Positions 1-10,720 of a stretch of DNA of 64,000 nucleotides are shown here, piece after piece. The notes beneath the pieces were generated by a model. It was not told the DNA's origin, did no database searches, and saw only the letters and a list, made by a program, of their open reading frames with translations. Numbering within the stretch: position 1 is the stretch's first letter; each line of letters opens with the position of its first letter. Made by a program: the position numbers and the translations under genes. Source of the stretch: Symsagittifera roscoffensis (Eukaryota; Xenacoelomorpha; Acoela; Convolutidae); contig NC_087069.1 in the NCBI RefSeq assembly GCF_963678635.1, positions 56,398,061 to 56,462,060 on the forward strand. Reading direction: 5' to 3'.

Positions 1-1212
1 CTCGGATGTCATTGACAAACTAGACGCCCATTATGGTTTGTACCTCCTGAAAAATTACTTTAGCATGCCAAAACTCCTATATTTTTTGCGTACAAGCCCT
101 TGTTTTTTCAAAATGGTTTTTTGGAACGCTACAAAAAATTACTAAGAAATTCGTTATGCCAGGTCACTAACGTGAAAATGGATGATAACCAGTTTTTACA
201 AGCAGTTCTCCCGGCAGCCAAAGGTGGCTTGGGCGTTTCTTCCGCTCGTCTACTCGCTTTACCCGCTTTCTTAGCCTCAGCAGTAGGAGCAAAAGATGCC
301 TTGAGCGAAATCTTTGGTTTGGAGCATGTGGATGGAACCTATGATGATGCGCTTAAACGGTGGTTTGACCTTGGAAAAATTGAAATGGCTCCGGAAAATG
401 AAATCCAAAAAAAATTGGACGGAGCCAATTTTTGACAGAGAAATTGCAGACTTGATTTTACGACTCGAACCAACGAACGTAAAAAGGTTCAACGCGTTCC
501 AAGATAGATTTGGCTCCCAATGGTTGAACGTCAGCCCGTGCAAAAATTTAAGGTTAAAACTGTCGAACCAACAATTCAGAATTGCGATAGGACTTCGATT
601 AGGATCAAAAATATGCGAACGGCATAAATGCGTGTGCGGAAAATACGTTACCGAGGATGGTTGGCATGGTCTTTCTTGCCTCAAAAGTGCAGGGAGATTC
701 TCTAGGCATTCAAACCTGAATGCCCTTATAAAGCCGAGTCTATCATATACTCACATTCCGTCTGTTTTAGAACCACGACACCTCTACAGGACCGAGCAGA
801 AGCGAACAGACGGTTTGACGCTCGTTCCATGGGCTGATGGTAAGCAGCTCTTGTGGGATGTAACGGTAGTAGACTCCTTAGCTCCTTGTTGGATTAATGC
901 CGGGTCTGTTTGTAACCCTGGTACGGCTGCCGCTGAAGCGGAAGAGCGAAAAATTGACAAGTATAAAGATCTTGTAAATGAGGGATATCTTTTTCAACCG
1001 CTAGCTTTTGAAATTCAGGGCGCGGAAGTCCCCAGCACAGAAGTTTTTTTTTAGCAAGCTTCGTTAGAACCTAAGCATATGCACTGAGGAACCCAGAGCA
1101 GGCAGCTTTTTAAAACAGAGAATCTCCCTGGCAATACAGATTGCGAACGCCGCTTGCGTACTCGGAACAATAAATGACAAAATAACTTTCGACGAAATTT
1201 TATACTTGTAAC
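1..1212 (+). pseudogene. Retroelement polyprotein, RT C-terminal part with Cys/His cluster and endonuclease-like region, frameshifted
   Basis: This is the 3' end of a reverse-transcriptase-bearing mobile element, cut by the left window edge. From base 2 the translation reads SDVIDKLDAHYGLYLLKNYF, then NGFLERYKKLL, then LPAAKGGLGVSSARLLALPA. This is the palm/thumb-side region common in a widespread animal retroelement family. A Cys/His cluster follows (CVCGKYVTEDGWHGLSC, about 630-680), then KRTDGLTLVPW and LLWDVTVVD, which resemble the RPDG..D core of a restriction-like endonuclease; the usual Pro is Thr here. The last part reads GSFLKQRISLAIQIANAACV and ends at TAA 1210-1212. At least four frame changes are visible: near 103 (T run), near 410 (A run), at 1045-1053 (T run) and near 1078. 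The copy is therefore dead. Family identity is recalled rather than aligned, and an R2/NeSL-like class is an inference. Confidence 0.8.
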
Positions 1213-1613
1213 ACTTGTATATTATATTATCTCGTGTCGAGTTGCGTGTTCTCATTGAAGAAACGTAACTCGTATCGATTATAATTGAAAAGGACTTAAA
1301 CACTTGTCATCTTTTATCATTATCACTTCCATATCTAGAAAATTCCAAGGATTTTGACTGGAATACATGATGAAGGGACTCATGACTGTAACCTCGGTTA
1401 CTATGATACTTTTGACCTTCTGATTACCTTATGAAGAGAAAAATAGAAAAAATATATATTCACGGACCGACGTATGATAGCAAGCCCTTTTCGATGGACT
1501 TTTTGTAGATTATAGCATGTTAAAAGCCTCTGTCTTCGCAGAAAAATCAATTGTTGGAAAGATGACTTTATTTTAACGACTAGTGAAGCTATAGTTAGGA
1601 CCAGAAGGGAAAA
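1213..1613. other. Gene-free stretch upstream of exon 1
   Basis: No promoter element is recognisable. Bases about 1345-1420 are weakly similar to part of the 593-bp repeat downstream (compare around 2335-2390, sharing GACTGG, GTTAC and ATGATA blocks). This suggests a very old copy of the same repeat. Confidence 0.4.
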
Positions 1614-1761
1614 ATGCGTGGAGTAGTTGAAGGTGAAGGAGATGGCGTGGAAGAAGTGTTCGGGAGCAAATGTGGAGGCCAGTATGTACGTAAAGAGCTA
1701 GTGAATGGACCAGAGATTGTGCAGTACAAAACACCTGACGGAACTGTCTACCACAGAGGAG
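1614..1761 (+). CDS. BAH-domain gene, exon 1 (N-terminus and start of BAH)
   Basis: The predicted protein belongs with BAH-containing corepressors (RERE/atrophin, MTA, EGL-27), nuclear chromatin-associated proteins. ATG 1614-1616 is in frame and an in-frame TAG lies 18 bases upstream at 1596, so 1614 is the natural start unless an upstream exon splices in near 1599-1606. The exon encodes an acidic, Gly-rich N-terminus (EGEGDGVEE), then QYKTPDGTVYHRG. The PDGTVYR-G-D pattern opens the RERE BAH domain. It ends at G1761 before GTAAGT, a strong donor, in phase 1. The split codon G|AT completes the conserved Asp with exon 2. At 49 codons it is much shorter than vertebrate RERE N-termini, so a missing upstream exon is possible. 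Downstream intron 1 is 19.9 kb of repeats. Confidence 0.75.
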
Positions 1762-1885
1762 GTAAGTAGTATGGTTTGGAGGTTTTCGTGGAAGGAAAAT
1801 TGGATTTGCAATTGTAGATGTCTGCGCTGTTTGTCAAATAAATTCATTGTTTTGTTCCACCCATTTTGAAAAATGTCGAAGAACT

Positions 1886-4018
1886 ATGTATTCGGGCATG
1901 TTTTACTTGTTTATTTTTAATTTCCACGCAAAATATGGTACTACAAATAATGACCAGACTGGTTTCAGTAATATATATTGAAGCCTTTACAGTCCTGATT
2001 CGAACCACATTAAAAAAATTCAGAAAAGTTTTCCGAGTGTCGAGAAAAACCGGTTTGAAATTTTTGATTTTTCGTCTTAATTCGAGCGAATAAAGCAAGC
2101 GAGCAGTCTTGATTTAATTGCTTAAAAGCTTACAATAGCGTAGATTTAAAGCGACGTTGAAAAGTTTTGAAATGTTTTCTTAGTTTCGAGAAGAAATTTT
2201 TGATTTTTGGCCTAATTTCAAGCTAAAAAGGTGCCGATGTTAATTCTATAAGTCTGATTAGCTTGATTCCCAGCCATCTGACTCTTTACTTTTATTCAAG
2301 TTATACTTGTCCTAATTTATGAAATTTGAATGGTTTTTGACTGGGTGATATGAGTGAACTAACTTCTGTTACCATGATAAATTCTGACAATAATGTGAGC
2401 GTGAAAGCTTACAATACGTTATTTATGCTTTTTTTAAGCCGCGAAAATTGATTTTTACTTGGGTAAGTTTAGTTTTTAGAGTTTTTCAAGCATCAATTTG
2501 GTAGTTTTTTTTATTTACACGCAAAATCTGGTACTACAAATAATGATCAGACTGGTTTCAGTTATATATATTGAAGCCCTTACAGTCCTGATTCGAACCA
2601 CATATAAAAAATTCAGAAAAGTTTTACGAGTGTCGAGAAAAACCGGTTTGAAATTTTTGATTTTTCGTCTTAATTCGAGCGAATAAAGCAAGCGAGCAGT
2701 CTTGATTTAATTGCTTAAAAGCTTACAATAGCGTAGATTTAAAGCGACGTTGAAAAGTTTTGAAATGTTTTCTTAGTTTCGAGAAGAAATTTTTGATTTT
2801 TGGCCTAATTTCAAGCTAAAAAGGTGCCGATGTTAATTCTATAAGTCTGATTAGCTTGATTCCCAGCCATCTGACTCTTTACTTTTATTCAAGTTATACT
2901 TGTCCTAATTTATGAAATTTGAATGGTTTTTGACTGGGTGATATGAGTGAACTAACTTCTGTTACCATGATAAATTCTGACAATAATGTGAGCGTGAAAG
3001 CTTACAATACGTTATTTATGCTTTATTTAAGCCGCGAAAATTGATTTTTACTTGGGTAAGTTTAGTTTTTAGAGTTTTTCAAGCATCAATTTGGTAGTTT
3101 TTTTTATTTACACGCAAAATCTGGTACTACAAATAATGATCAGACTGGTTTCAGTTATATATATTGAAGCCCTTACAGTCCTGATTCGAACCACATATAA
3201 AAAATTCAGAAAAGTTTTACGAGTGTCGAGAAAAACCGGTTTGAAATTTTTGATTTTTCGTCTTAATTCGAGCGAATAAAGCAAGCGAGCAGTCTTGATT
3301 TAATTGCTTAAAAGCTTACAATAGCGTAGACTTAAACGTAAAATATTAGTTTTACTTGGGTAACGTTAATTTACTTTGAGTATTTTAGCGCCTTTTCGTT
3401 TTTTGCCCAGTATTTTTCTACAATTTTATGGCTGTCGAATATACCTAATTCATAGTTTTTTTTCGGTGTTCTAGTTGTCACAACGCCGAAAAAAAAGACA
3501 GTATTTTGAAGAAAAAAATGTGTTTTTTAAGACTGCTCGGAACATTCTGCGCTTCTGGGATAGTACCCGGCTATTCTTGTTCTTCATGCTTTATCAGGTA
3601 TCACAAATAAGCATCAGAACGGGCAATTGATATATCATAGTAAAGTCCTTCCAGTCGTGATTCGAACGACGTTGAAAAGTTTCGAAATGTTTTCTTAGTT
3701 TCGAGAAGAAATTTTTGATTTTTGGCCTAATTTCAAGCTAAAAAGGTGCAGATGTTAATTCTGTCAGTCTGATTAGCTTAATTCCCAGCCATCTAACTCT
3801 TTACTTGTATTCAAGTTATACACTTCCTAATTTATGAAATTTCCATGGTTTGTGACTGGGTGATATGAGTGAACTAACTTCTATTACCATGATAAATTCT
3901 GACAATAATGTGAGCGTGAAAGCTTACAATACGTTATTTATGCTTAATTTAAGCCGCGAAAATTGATTTTTACTTGGGTAAGTTTAGTTTTTGGAGTTTT
4001 TTTAAGCATCAATTTGGT
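1886..4018. repeat. 593-bp tandem repeat, three copies, third one interrupted
   Basis: The marker CACGCAAAAT..GGTACTACAAATAATGA recurs at 1925, 2518 and 3111, an exact period of 593. Copies 2 and 3 are almost identical and copy 1 is more diverged. Copy 3 changes at about 3333. A 330-bp stretch carrying a diverged version of the same start (3595-3665) follows, and the standard unit resumes at about 3666-4010. Each unit contains GAGCGAATAAAGCAAGCGAG, which also occurs just before the satellite at about 15000. The short open frames inside are the same repeat read three times and are not genes. Confidence 0.9.
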
Positions 4019-4398
4019 AGTCAAAGAATCAAAAACTTCAAATCAAAAAGTGTCTGGATAAAAGTTTTGAAAAATTTTGAATTTTTTTTGAAAACATTTT
4101 TTTTTTGTTTTTCTTGTCATTTTTCTTCAAAAACTGTTTTCCATATGGCTAATACTGCTAAAAAATGTCGAATATGTCTAAGATCTTTTTTTGTTCACAT
4201 ATTTATATCACACCACGCAGAAAAAACTACACCAATTCGAAAAAAAAACTTCGTTTTTTCTAAGACACTGGTCGGAACGTTCTGTGTTACTTGCACAGTA
4301 ACCGGCTTTACTTGTTTGGCCTTGCGCCTTTTTTGGGTTCATTGCTCGCGACATTCCTAAATTTTACTGATTGCTAGCCCATTAGTTGATTTTGTTGG

Positions 4399-5210
4399 CT
4401 ATTTTTACGTTTGCGATTAGCAGCGTTATCGAACCGGAAAATAGACTTTATTTTTTGTGTCAACTTGTTCAAGAGAATCGTGTGAATCACCTATATCTTG
4501 GTTTATAATGAATACAAACTTCTATGCGCGTCCTGAACTTAGCCTGGAGGTGAAGAATACGGCTGGGACGGTAATGGTGGTGTGTTCAAATCTGAGCAGC
4601 AACTGTTTTTTTTTTCAAACTGGATGTATTTCTTTCCCAAAAATGTCGGTCTATTGTGTATCTGCTTATGTTTCGTCGGCTTAGTTGACACATCGAAGAA
4701 TTATTTTTTCTGTACACAATTTTGAATAAAGTTGCTTGAAGTCTTTTGATTTACACCAGCAATTTTTAGTTTTACTAGCCTTGATTTCGTCTATTTTGCT
4801 GTCTTTATTTTTTTTGCTTTAAAACTTCGGATTGAATATTTTCGGCTTATATTTCATCGACTTAGTGACCTAATTTGGGGTTATTTCAAAGGAAGCATAA
4901 GTTTTATGCTTCATCCCGGATTCGCTAAAATTCTGAGAATAGATTTTAGAGTTCATTGTTCTTCATGAAGTTTCGTCGTCTCAGTTGCCGCTGGTTATAT
5001 TTTTTTTTGAATTTTTATCAATTGTCGTCCATTGTGTTTGTTTATGTAGATGTTTTCTGCAAATATTACATGGTTCCAGACATGATTTTGATTTTTGAGT
5101 ATTTTCAAGTTGTGCTTTTTAAGTGTTTTTTTTTGTTGCTGTTGTTTTTTTTGGACTTGGTGCATCGCAAGTGGTGCGAAGCTATGCTTCGCCTCTGTTT
5201 CAGTTTGCCT
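4399..5210 (+). mobile_element. tRNA-headed long repeat (family 2), copy a
   Basis: It opens with an imperfect hairpin (TTTGCGATTAGCAGCG) followed by TTATCGAACCGGAAAATAGAC. A Pol III-like head follows: CTTAGCCTGGAGGTGAAGAA with a box B-like GTTCAAATCTG near 4590. T-rich tracts and a GTCGGCTTAGTTG block come next, and it ends in GGTGCGAAGCTATGCTTCGCC, a terminal hairpin at about 5175. Related copies are at 5413 and 44607. No coding capacity was seen. Treating it as a SINE-like or otherwise non-autonomous element is an inference from the head and shared ends. Confidence 0.55.
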
Positions 5211-5412
5211 TTCTGAAAAATATAGGGTTAGAAAGATACTAATTGAACCATTTGGGATGATTATGGCGCGCTATTTTGGTCTTTTTTCTTTTGTAGAGTG
5301 TCTGGCGAAGTCATCCAACTCAGAAATTATTACAAACTAAATTGAGTCGAGCTTTTTGATCTGGGTTAGTAGACGAGAAACATCCTTTTAGGCGTCATAT
5401 TGCGTGTGGGGA

Positions 5413-6070
5413 ATGTTACGCTTGCAATTAGCAAGCGTTATCAAACCGGAGCATAGACTTTTTTCGAGTTAACTTGTTTAGCAGAATCACTGGAACAACT
5501 TGTATCTTGGTTCATGATGACTTCGAACTTCTATGTGTTTCCGGTCAACTTAGCCTGGAGATAATCAATATGCCTGGGACGCCAAAGGTCCCGGGTTCGA
5601 ATCTGACCAGGGCATGTTTTTTTTTTGAAACGGAAATATTCTGTTTCAAATAAAATTGTCAGCCAATCATTTGTCGTTCATCTGTTGTCGGCTTAGCTGT
5701 CACATCTTAAAATCGTTTTTTTTTGCTGCGCGTACTTTTCTTTTTTTGCGTTTAGTGTTTGATTTAGTCCTATAATTTGTAATTTTTTTACCTTGACTTA
5801 TTTCCTTCGTTTTTTTGTTTCGCTAAAAAATTCTTCGGCCCAAATTATTTCAGTTTTTTTTTATTGTCAGCCAATCATTTGTCTGTTCATCTGTTGTCGG
5901 CTTAGTTGCCACATCATAGAATCGTTTTTTTTGCTGCGCGTATTTTTCTTTATTGCGTTTAGTGTTTGATTTAGTCCTACAATTTGTAATTTTTTTACCT
6001 TGACTTATTTCCGTTCTTTTTTTGTTTCGCTAAAAAAGTTTCCTCGGCCCAAATTATTTCAGCTTTTTTT
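5413..6070 (+). mobile_element. tRNA-headed long repeat (family 2), copy b, with 208-bp internal duplication
   Basis: The 5' hairpin GCTTGCAATTAGCAAGC is perfect here. The head has GCCTGGAGATAATCAATATG and a good box B, CCCGGGTTCGAATCTGACC (about 5588-5606). Downstream, the block beginning ATTGTCAGCCAATCATTTG occurs at 5655 and again at 5863, a tandem duplication with period 208. The terminal GCGAAGC hairpin seen in copy a is absent, so the 3' end appears lost. Confidence 0.55.
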
Positions 6071-6516
6071 ATCGGATTAATGACCTACTTTTTGCTACAA
6101 AAATTATGGATTTTGGGAAGTCATGTGACCGTTTTTAGAAATTTTTTGAAGTTCCTCAATTTCCACAATCAAATGTGAGATGAAAATTCAATTGAATTGG
6201 TTGCGATAATTGTTCTTGCAGAAGCGGTGACTCCTTATTTTTCGTAAGAGAGTTGTTATCGTCTTGAGAGTACTGATTATCTCAAAATTTTTTACTCTTC
6301 TGACTTACTTTAGTAGAGAAACAACTAAGGTTTCAGGTAAAGTCCAATTTTTGAAATCAATTTTTTTTTGTGCGGCATCAGTATATCAAATTCATTCAAT
6401 ATCAAGTACCTCCAGACTTAGCTGGGCCTTCAGTCGGAAACTTTGGTTCACCTAGTTTTTTTCAACATTTAAAAGTTTTTTTTATCGACTTATGTTTTTT
6501 TATGTTTGTGTTGTAA
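6071..6516. other. Unassigned AT-rich intronic sequence
   Basis: No gene, hairpin or tandem structure was recognised here. The single short open frame (6264-6455) has no recognisable similarity. Confidence 0.4.
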
Positions 6517-7026
6517 TTGATTGAAGTCAGCGATGACACCCATGGTGGTAGTTCCTCGCGTTTCTTTCTGGGAATGACTGTTTTAGTTTTTCCATCAACC
6601 ACGCCTCTCAGTCGCTGAGAAGAACATTCGGGTTAGACCAACAATGGCCGATAAAAGTATATTCGGTAATGGCTTTGCCAAGTTTTTCGTAGTCAGTCAG
6701 CTAATGGGTGACTTAGTTTGATGATCTTGTTTTGGGGTCAGGTGGACGGAGCGTAGAATTCTTGCTGAGAGGGCGAAGTGGCAGGAATAACTACGGCCAC
6801 CTAAAGAATAAGCCGTGGCAAATGGAGGTTTTGACAGACATGCAGCAGGTTTTGGTTTGAATCTGTGAGAAAAAGGTCTAGTATTTTGACCGCAGTTGTT
6901 TTGAAATTAATTTCTGAATAAAGCAGTCCAATAGGTCCATAGTTTTCTGTTTTTTTTTTAAAAAGTTAACCTCATGCCGAGCTCCCACCTTGCAACATTG
7001 GACCTTGTTATTCTGTGGGGGAGAGG

Positions 7027-8164
7027 TCATCTTTTTGCAGCAGCCGGTCCATGAGCTGGATTCGAACACACGACCTTCGTGTTAAAGGTCGTGCGTCTTG
7101 CCCAATCAGCTATGAACAGTTTTCTGTACATATAGATTGCCGGTAAACATGGTTTTATAGTCAACACCATTAAGGTTAAAGTCACTAACAATGAAGAAAG
7201 GGTTTCCTCGCGATATCTTAACAAATTGGTCTTCACATTGAGCCTCGCTCCAGCGGTTAGGCTGTCAGATGACCCGTTATTTGCTGCTGCTATCATAGTT
7301 GTTGAATTATTGCTGTTTTGTGAGCATGACACCACTTTCAATTCTGATAGATCAGAGCACTGCAAGTCAATTGTTGAATTATTGCTCATAGAGTTCATAG
7401 TTGTTGAATTATTGCTGTTTTGTGAGCATGACACCACTTTCAATTCTGATAGATCAGAGCACTGCAAGTCAATTGCTATGTCTTAATCAGTTCTTCATTG
7501 TTAGAAGTACCCGCCATGACGAGAAACAGGGTTCAACTTAGGAAGTCTTTGGTGAGCTACTTTTCTGTCAGAGCAATGCTGTCCATGTTGTCCTCATAGA
7601 AGAGCACCGGAGAGTGATATGCGACGTGATAATTGATGAGGCAACGGAAATTGAAGAGAACAAGGTCAATAGTATGTTGAATTTTCGGATTGTCGTTGTG
7701 TTAGTCATGGTAGTGAATCATCCTTGCAGTCCTTGTTCCGAGTTCTCGCAGTTTCATGTTTCTTAGTCGAAAGTGGTTGGGAGGAGTGCCCTGCTGGGCG
7801 AGTTCGTAGCCTCTCGCATGAAGACGTTCTTTTAACTTGTTCAGACGATAAGTCTTGACAAATGAAAACAGGTTTCCCGTAGTATCTCTTATCCTGGCTA
7901 GTGACAAGAGGACTTATCTTTTCTCCCACTCGTTCGCCAGGATTGCCATGTTGGGACGTTTTGGATGTTTTGTCTTCTTGTCGGTGAGTTGACCCAGGCG
8001 GTAAATGTATTGACTTGGCAGCTAATCCCAAGGTGGTTGATGACTTCATCGAGAGAAGCCTTATATTTGGTGCAACCTAATTCGCAAGATATTTCTGCCA
8101 CCTTTTGGGGCACCTTTACAGCTTTTTCATAGCATGTGCTTTGACATTCGAATTGTAATAACAT
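7027..8164 (-). pseudogene. Coding-like minus-strand relic of unknown family (copy 1)
   Basis: Several minus-strand frames occur in succession: 8164-7898 (LGCTKYKASLDEVINHLG), 8049-7705, 7907-7701 and 7467-7027. They look like pieces of one decayed protein interrupted by frameshifts and stops. The fragment IALTEK-LTKDF near 7555-7585 recalls the LTETWL motif of apurinic-type endonucleases in non-LTR retrotransposons, but this is weak. The last piece contains a 34-residue in-frame direct repeat (SELKVVSCSQNSNNSTTM twice). It runs into the tRNA-like sequence below. No function is assigned. Confidence 0.3.
7036..7118 (-). repeat. Minus-strand tRNA-like head (copy 1)
   Basis: On the minus strand there is a box A-like TAGCTGATTGGGCAAGACG and a box B-like GTGTTCGAATCC. 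Between them is a 9-bp perfect stem (CACGACCTT/AAGGTCGTG). Acceptor and T stems do not pair as in a working tRNA, so this is a tRNA-derived repeat or pseudogene. An identical head lies at 10730-10812 in the second block. Confidence 0.55.
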
Positions 8165-8430
8165 AACTCAGTTGGTGCATTTTAAATTCATCTAATGAAC
8201 CGAAAAGAGTGATTTGATTCTAAAAACATAAAATAAAGAAAAATCTATTTCAGAAAATTTCTTACTCAATATATCTCGCAATTTTTTGAAATGTATATTT
8301 ATACGTAATATGGCTTTATGATTTGCGGTTTGTTACATGCAAAGTAATTGTGGATGCCTTCAGTTTTTTATATTCCAAATTATTACTTTGAGTCTATTCG
8401 TATTTGGTGCCACTTTTGCTGAATCGAATT

Positions 8431-8670
8431 GACAATTTATTAGCATATGTAGCTGCTTTGTTCGTGACTAGTGTTAACCTTGCGTGGCGGAGTGGATAGT
8501 GCGTGAGACTTAAAATCTCTTGATTGCAGTAGGTCGCAGTTTCGAATCCTACACGTAGCCGAGTTTTTGCTGATTCGAGACATATTTCAACCTTTTCTTA
8601 TTTCATTTGATAGAGCTGCTTTTTGATCGTGTTCTCGCAAGTATTTGCAAAGCACAGCTTCGCCTCTGGG
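8431..8670 (+). mobile_element. SINE, tRNA-Leu-derived head (copy a)
   Basis: The order is a leader (GCATATGTAGCTGCTTTG), a tRNA-like head at about 8482-8560, a T-rich tail, and a terminal hairpin GCAAAGC-ACA-GCTTCGCC. The head carries GGCGGAGTGGATAGTGCG (box A), GAGACTTAAAATCTC (anticodon arm, UAA in the loop), an extended variable arm and GTTTCGAATCC (box B). The long variable arm and UAA loop point to tRNA-Leu ancestry. Other members are at 9872, 12125, 19707, 30951, 51370 and 56224. Confidence 0.75.
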
Positions 8671-9550
8671 TCGATAGACATTTTTGTGTCCGACATGATA
8701 AATTTGAATACGAATATCGATTATGTCGTCTTATTGAGAATAGTGAATAGCAGTAGTGGAACACGAATATCGATTGTGTTTGAAAATCGACGATCGTGAA
8801 TAGTTTGATATGGATATCTATGACGTCTGATGATGAGATGTTTGGATGCTGGATATTGGAAGAGAATTTTTTGGTGTGATTAGTGGTGATGAAATTGGTG
8901 ATTTGGTTTGATAGGGAAGAGGGAAAGATAGGGGTTCATCACGGCTACCCTTACATTAAGGCACTGAAAACTCACTAATTGATATGTTTATCAGAAGTAT
9001 AACATGGTTCACACAATAAAGATTCGATGCGGGTATGAGAACAACAATCACCGAAAAACTGAGGCAAACGCGAGAAAAAAAGACGATTACTTGTCAAGAA
9101 ACTCTGGGTCATGAATTTTCCAAGCTGCAAAACGAATTTTGCAAGCTGCAAAACGGACTTCAACCCTACAAAGTCGTTCCTTCTGGTTATGGTCTGTTGG
9201 TTTGTCTAGTGAGCTATTCAACGAGCAGAAAAAGGAAGGAGATGATACATTTTCAAACTCCAAACTCAACAGCGCACTGACTAGATGTTGATTGAAATAA
9301 GTGATGAAAAAGGGAAGTAACTATGAGTTTAGCACACTCTGATAGTATAATCACCCGAATCAGAAAGCAGTAGGAAAAAACAGATTGTTGTAAGGCTACC
9401 AATATCTAACAATTTTTCTATGAGTTCCCTAAATTGAATAAGTGCTGTCTATTATCAATAATTCAATAATACGAATGACTTTCGATCAACTTTAAAGCTA
9501 TCTCTTTAAAAAATTGCATCAACTGTAAAAACTTGCATTTCCAGCGCTAG

Positions 9551-9775
9551 TTCCAACGATACATCAGAGTAGCAGCCGTAATCGGATTACAGCAAGAAAA
9601 CTTACAACTAACCGTGCGAGACGCTGCGCTACTACTCTATCAAGCTCTGCCAGTAGCCGTCAAAGTGATTTTACCCAACAGCGTCGCTTCCCTAAAAGAT
9701 CTTTTTTGCAATCCCCGGCTTCAAAAAGTTCACGTCTTGGAGTTACAGCAACTCCTATTCAACATAAAACAATAA
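9551..9775 (+). pseudogene. Gag-like retroelement relic, truncated copy
   Basis: After an in-frame TAG at 9548, an open frame reads FQRYIRVAAVIGLQQENLQ, then LTVRDAALLLYQALP, then SLKDLFCNPRLQKVHVLELQ, and stops at TAA 9773 where the repeat block is broken by a second SINE-bearing segment. The short conserved patch, rich in Leu and Gln and followed by ADTSDVFL in the other copy, has the look of an LTR-retroelement Gag, but I cannot name the family. Base composition (more C and A) differs from the T-rich surroundings, which supports foreign coding origin. Confidence 0.4.
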
Positions 9776-9871
9776 AACATAAAGAAATTGTGGCTGCCTT
9801 CAGTTTTTTATATTCCAAATTATTACTTTGAGTCTATTCGTATTTGGTGCCTTTTTTGCTGAATCGAATTG

Positions 9872-10108
9872 ACAATTTATTAGCATATGTAGCTGCTTTG
9901 TTCGTGACTAGTGTTAACCTTGCGTGGCGGAGTGGATAGTGCGTGAGACTTAAAATCTCTTGATTGCAGTAGGTCGCAGTTTCGAATCCTACACGTAGCC
10001 GAGTTTTTGCTAATTCGAGACATATTTCAACTTTTTCTTAATTCATTTGATAGCTGCTTTTTGATCGTGTTCTCGCAAGTATTTGCGAAGCACAGCTTCG
10101 CCTCTGGG
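9872..10108 (+). mobile_element. SINE, tRNA-Leu-derived head (copy b)
   Basis: It is nearly identical to the copy at 8431 (offset 1441), including flanking sequence back to about 9779. It therefore arrived here by duplication and not by independent insertion. It ends with an unmutated hairpin, GCGAAGC-ACA-GCTTCGCC. Confidence 0.75.
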
Positions 10109-10720
10109 TCGATAGGTATTTTGTGTCCGACATGATAAATTTGAATACGAATATCGATTATGTCGTCTTATTGAGAATAGGGAATAGCAGTAGCGGAACA
10201 CGAATAGTATTTGATTGAAGTCAGCGATGACACCCATGGTGGTAGTTCCTCGCGTTTCTTTCTGGGAATGACTGTTTTAGTTTTTCCATCAACCACGCCT
10301 CTCAGTCGCTGAGAAGAACATTCGGGTTAGACCAACAATGGCCGATAAAAGTATATTCGGTAATGGCTTTGCCAAGTTTTTCGTAGTCAGTCAGCTAATG
10401 GGCGACTTAGTTTGATGATCTTGTTTTGGGGTCAGGTGGACGGAGCGTAGAATTCTTGCTGAGAGGGCGAAGTGGCAGGAATAACTACGGCCACCTAAAG
10501 AATAAGCCGTGGCAAATGGAGGTTTTGACAGACATGCAGCAGGTTTTGGTTTGAATCTGTGAGAAAAAGGTCTAGTATTTTGACCGCAGTTGTTTTGAAA
10601 TTAATTTCTGAATAAAGCAGTCCAATAGGTCCATAGTTTTCTGTTTTTTTTTAAAAAAGTTAACCTCATGCCGAGCTCCCACCTTGCAACATTGGACCTT
10701 GTTATTCTGTGGGGGAGAGG

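Larger units (their letters stand above)
6517..9767. repeat. Segmental duplication, copy 1
   Basis: This block and 10211-13461 match base for base with scattered substitutions, at a constant offset of 3694. Copy 1 contains a minus-strand tRNA-like head, minus-strand coding-like remnants, one tRNA-Leu-type SINE and a Gag-like relic. Between the copies, 9779-10197 repeats the SINE-bearing part of the block (same as 8342-8760) a third time. Confidence 0.92.

Noticed and set aside
7036-7118. Functional minus-strand tRNA
   Set aside because: The anticodon region forms a 9-bp stem with no U33 in the right place, and acceptor and T stems fail to pair.
8482-8560. Functional tRNA-Leu genes (also at 9923, 12176 and 19776)
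   Set aside because: Box A and B are good, but acceptor stems do not pair, and each is followed by the same SINE tail and terminal hairpin, so these are SINE heads.
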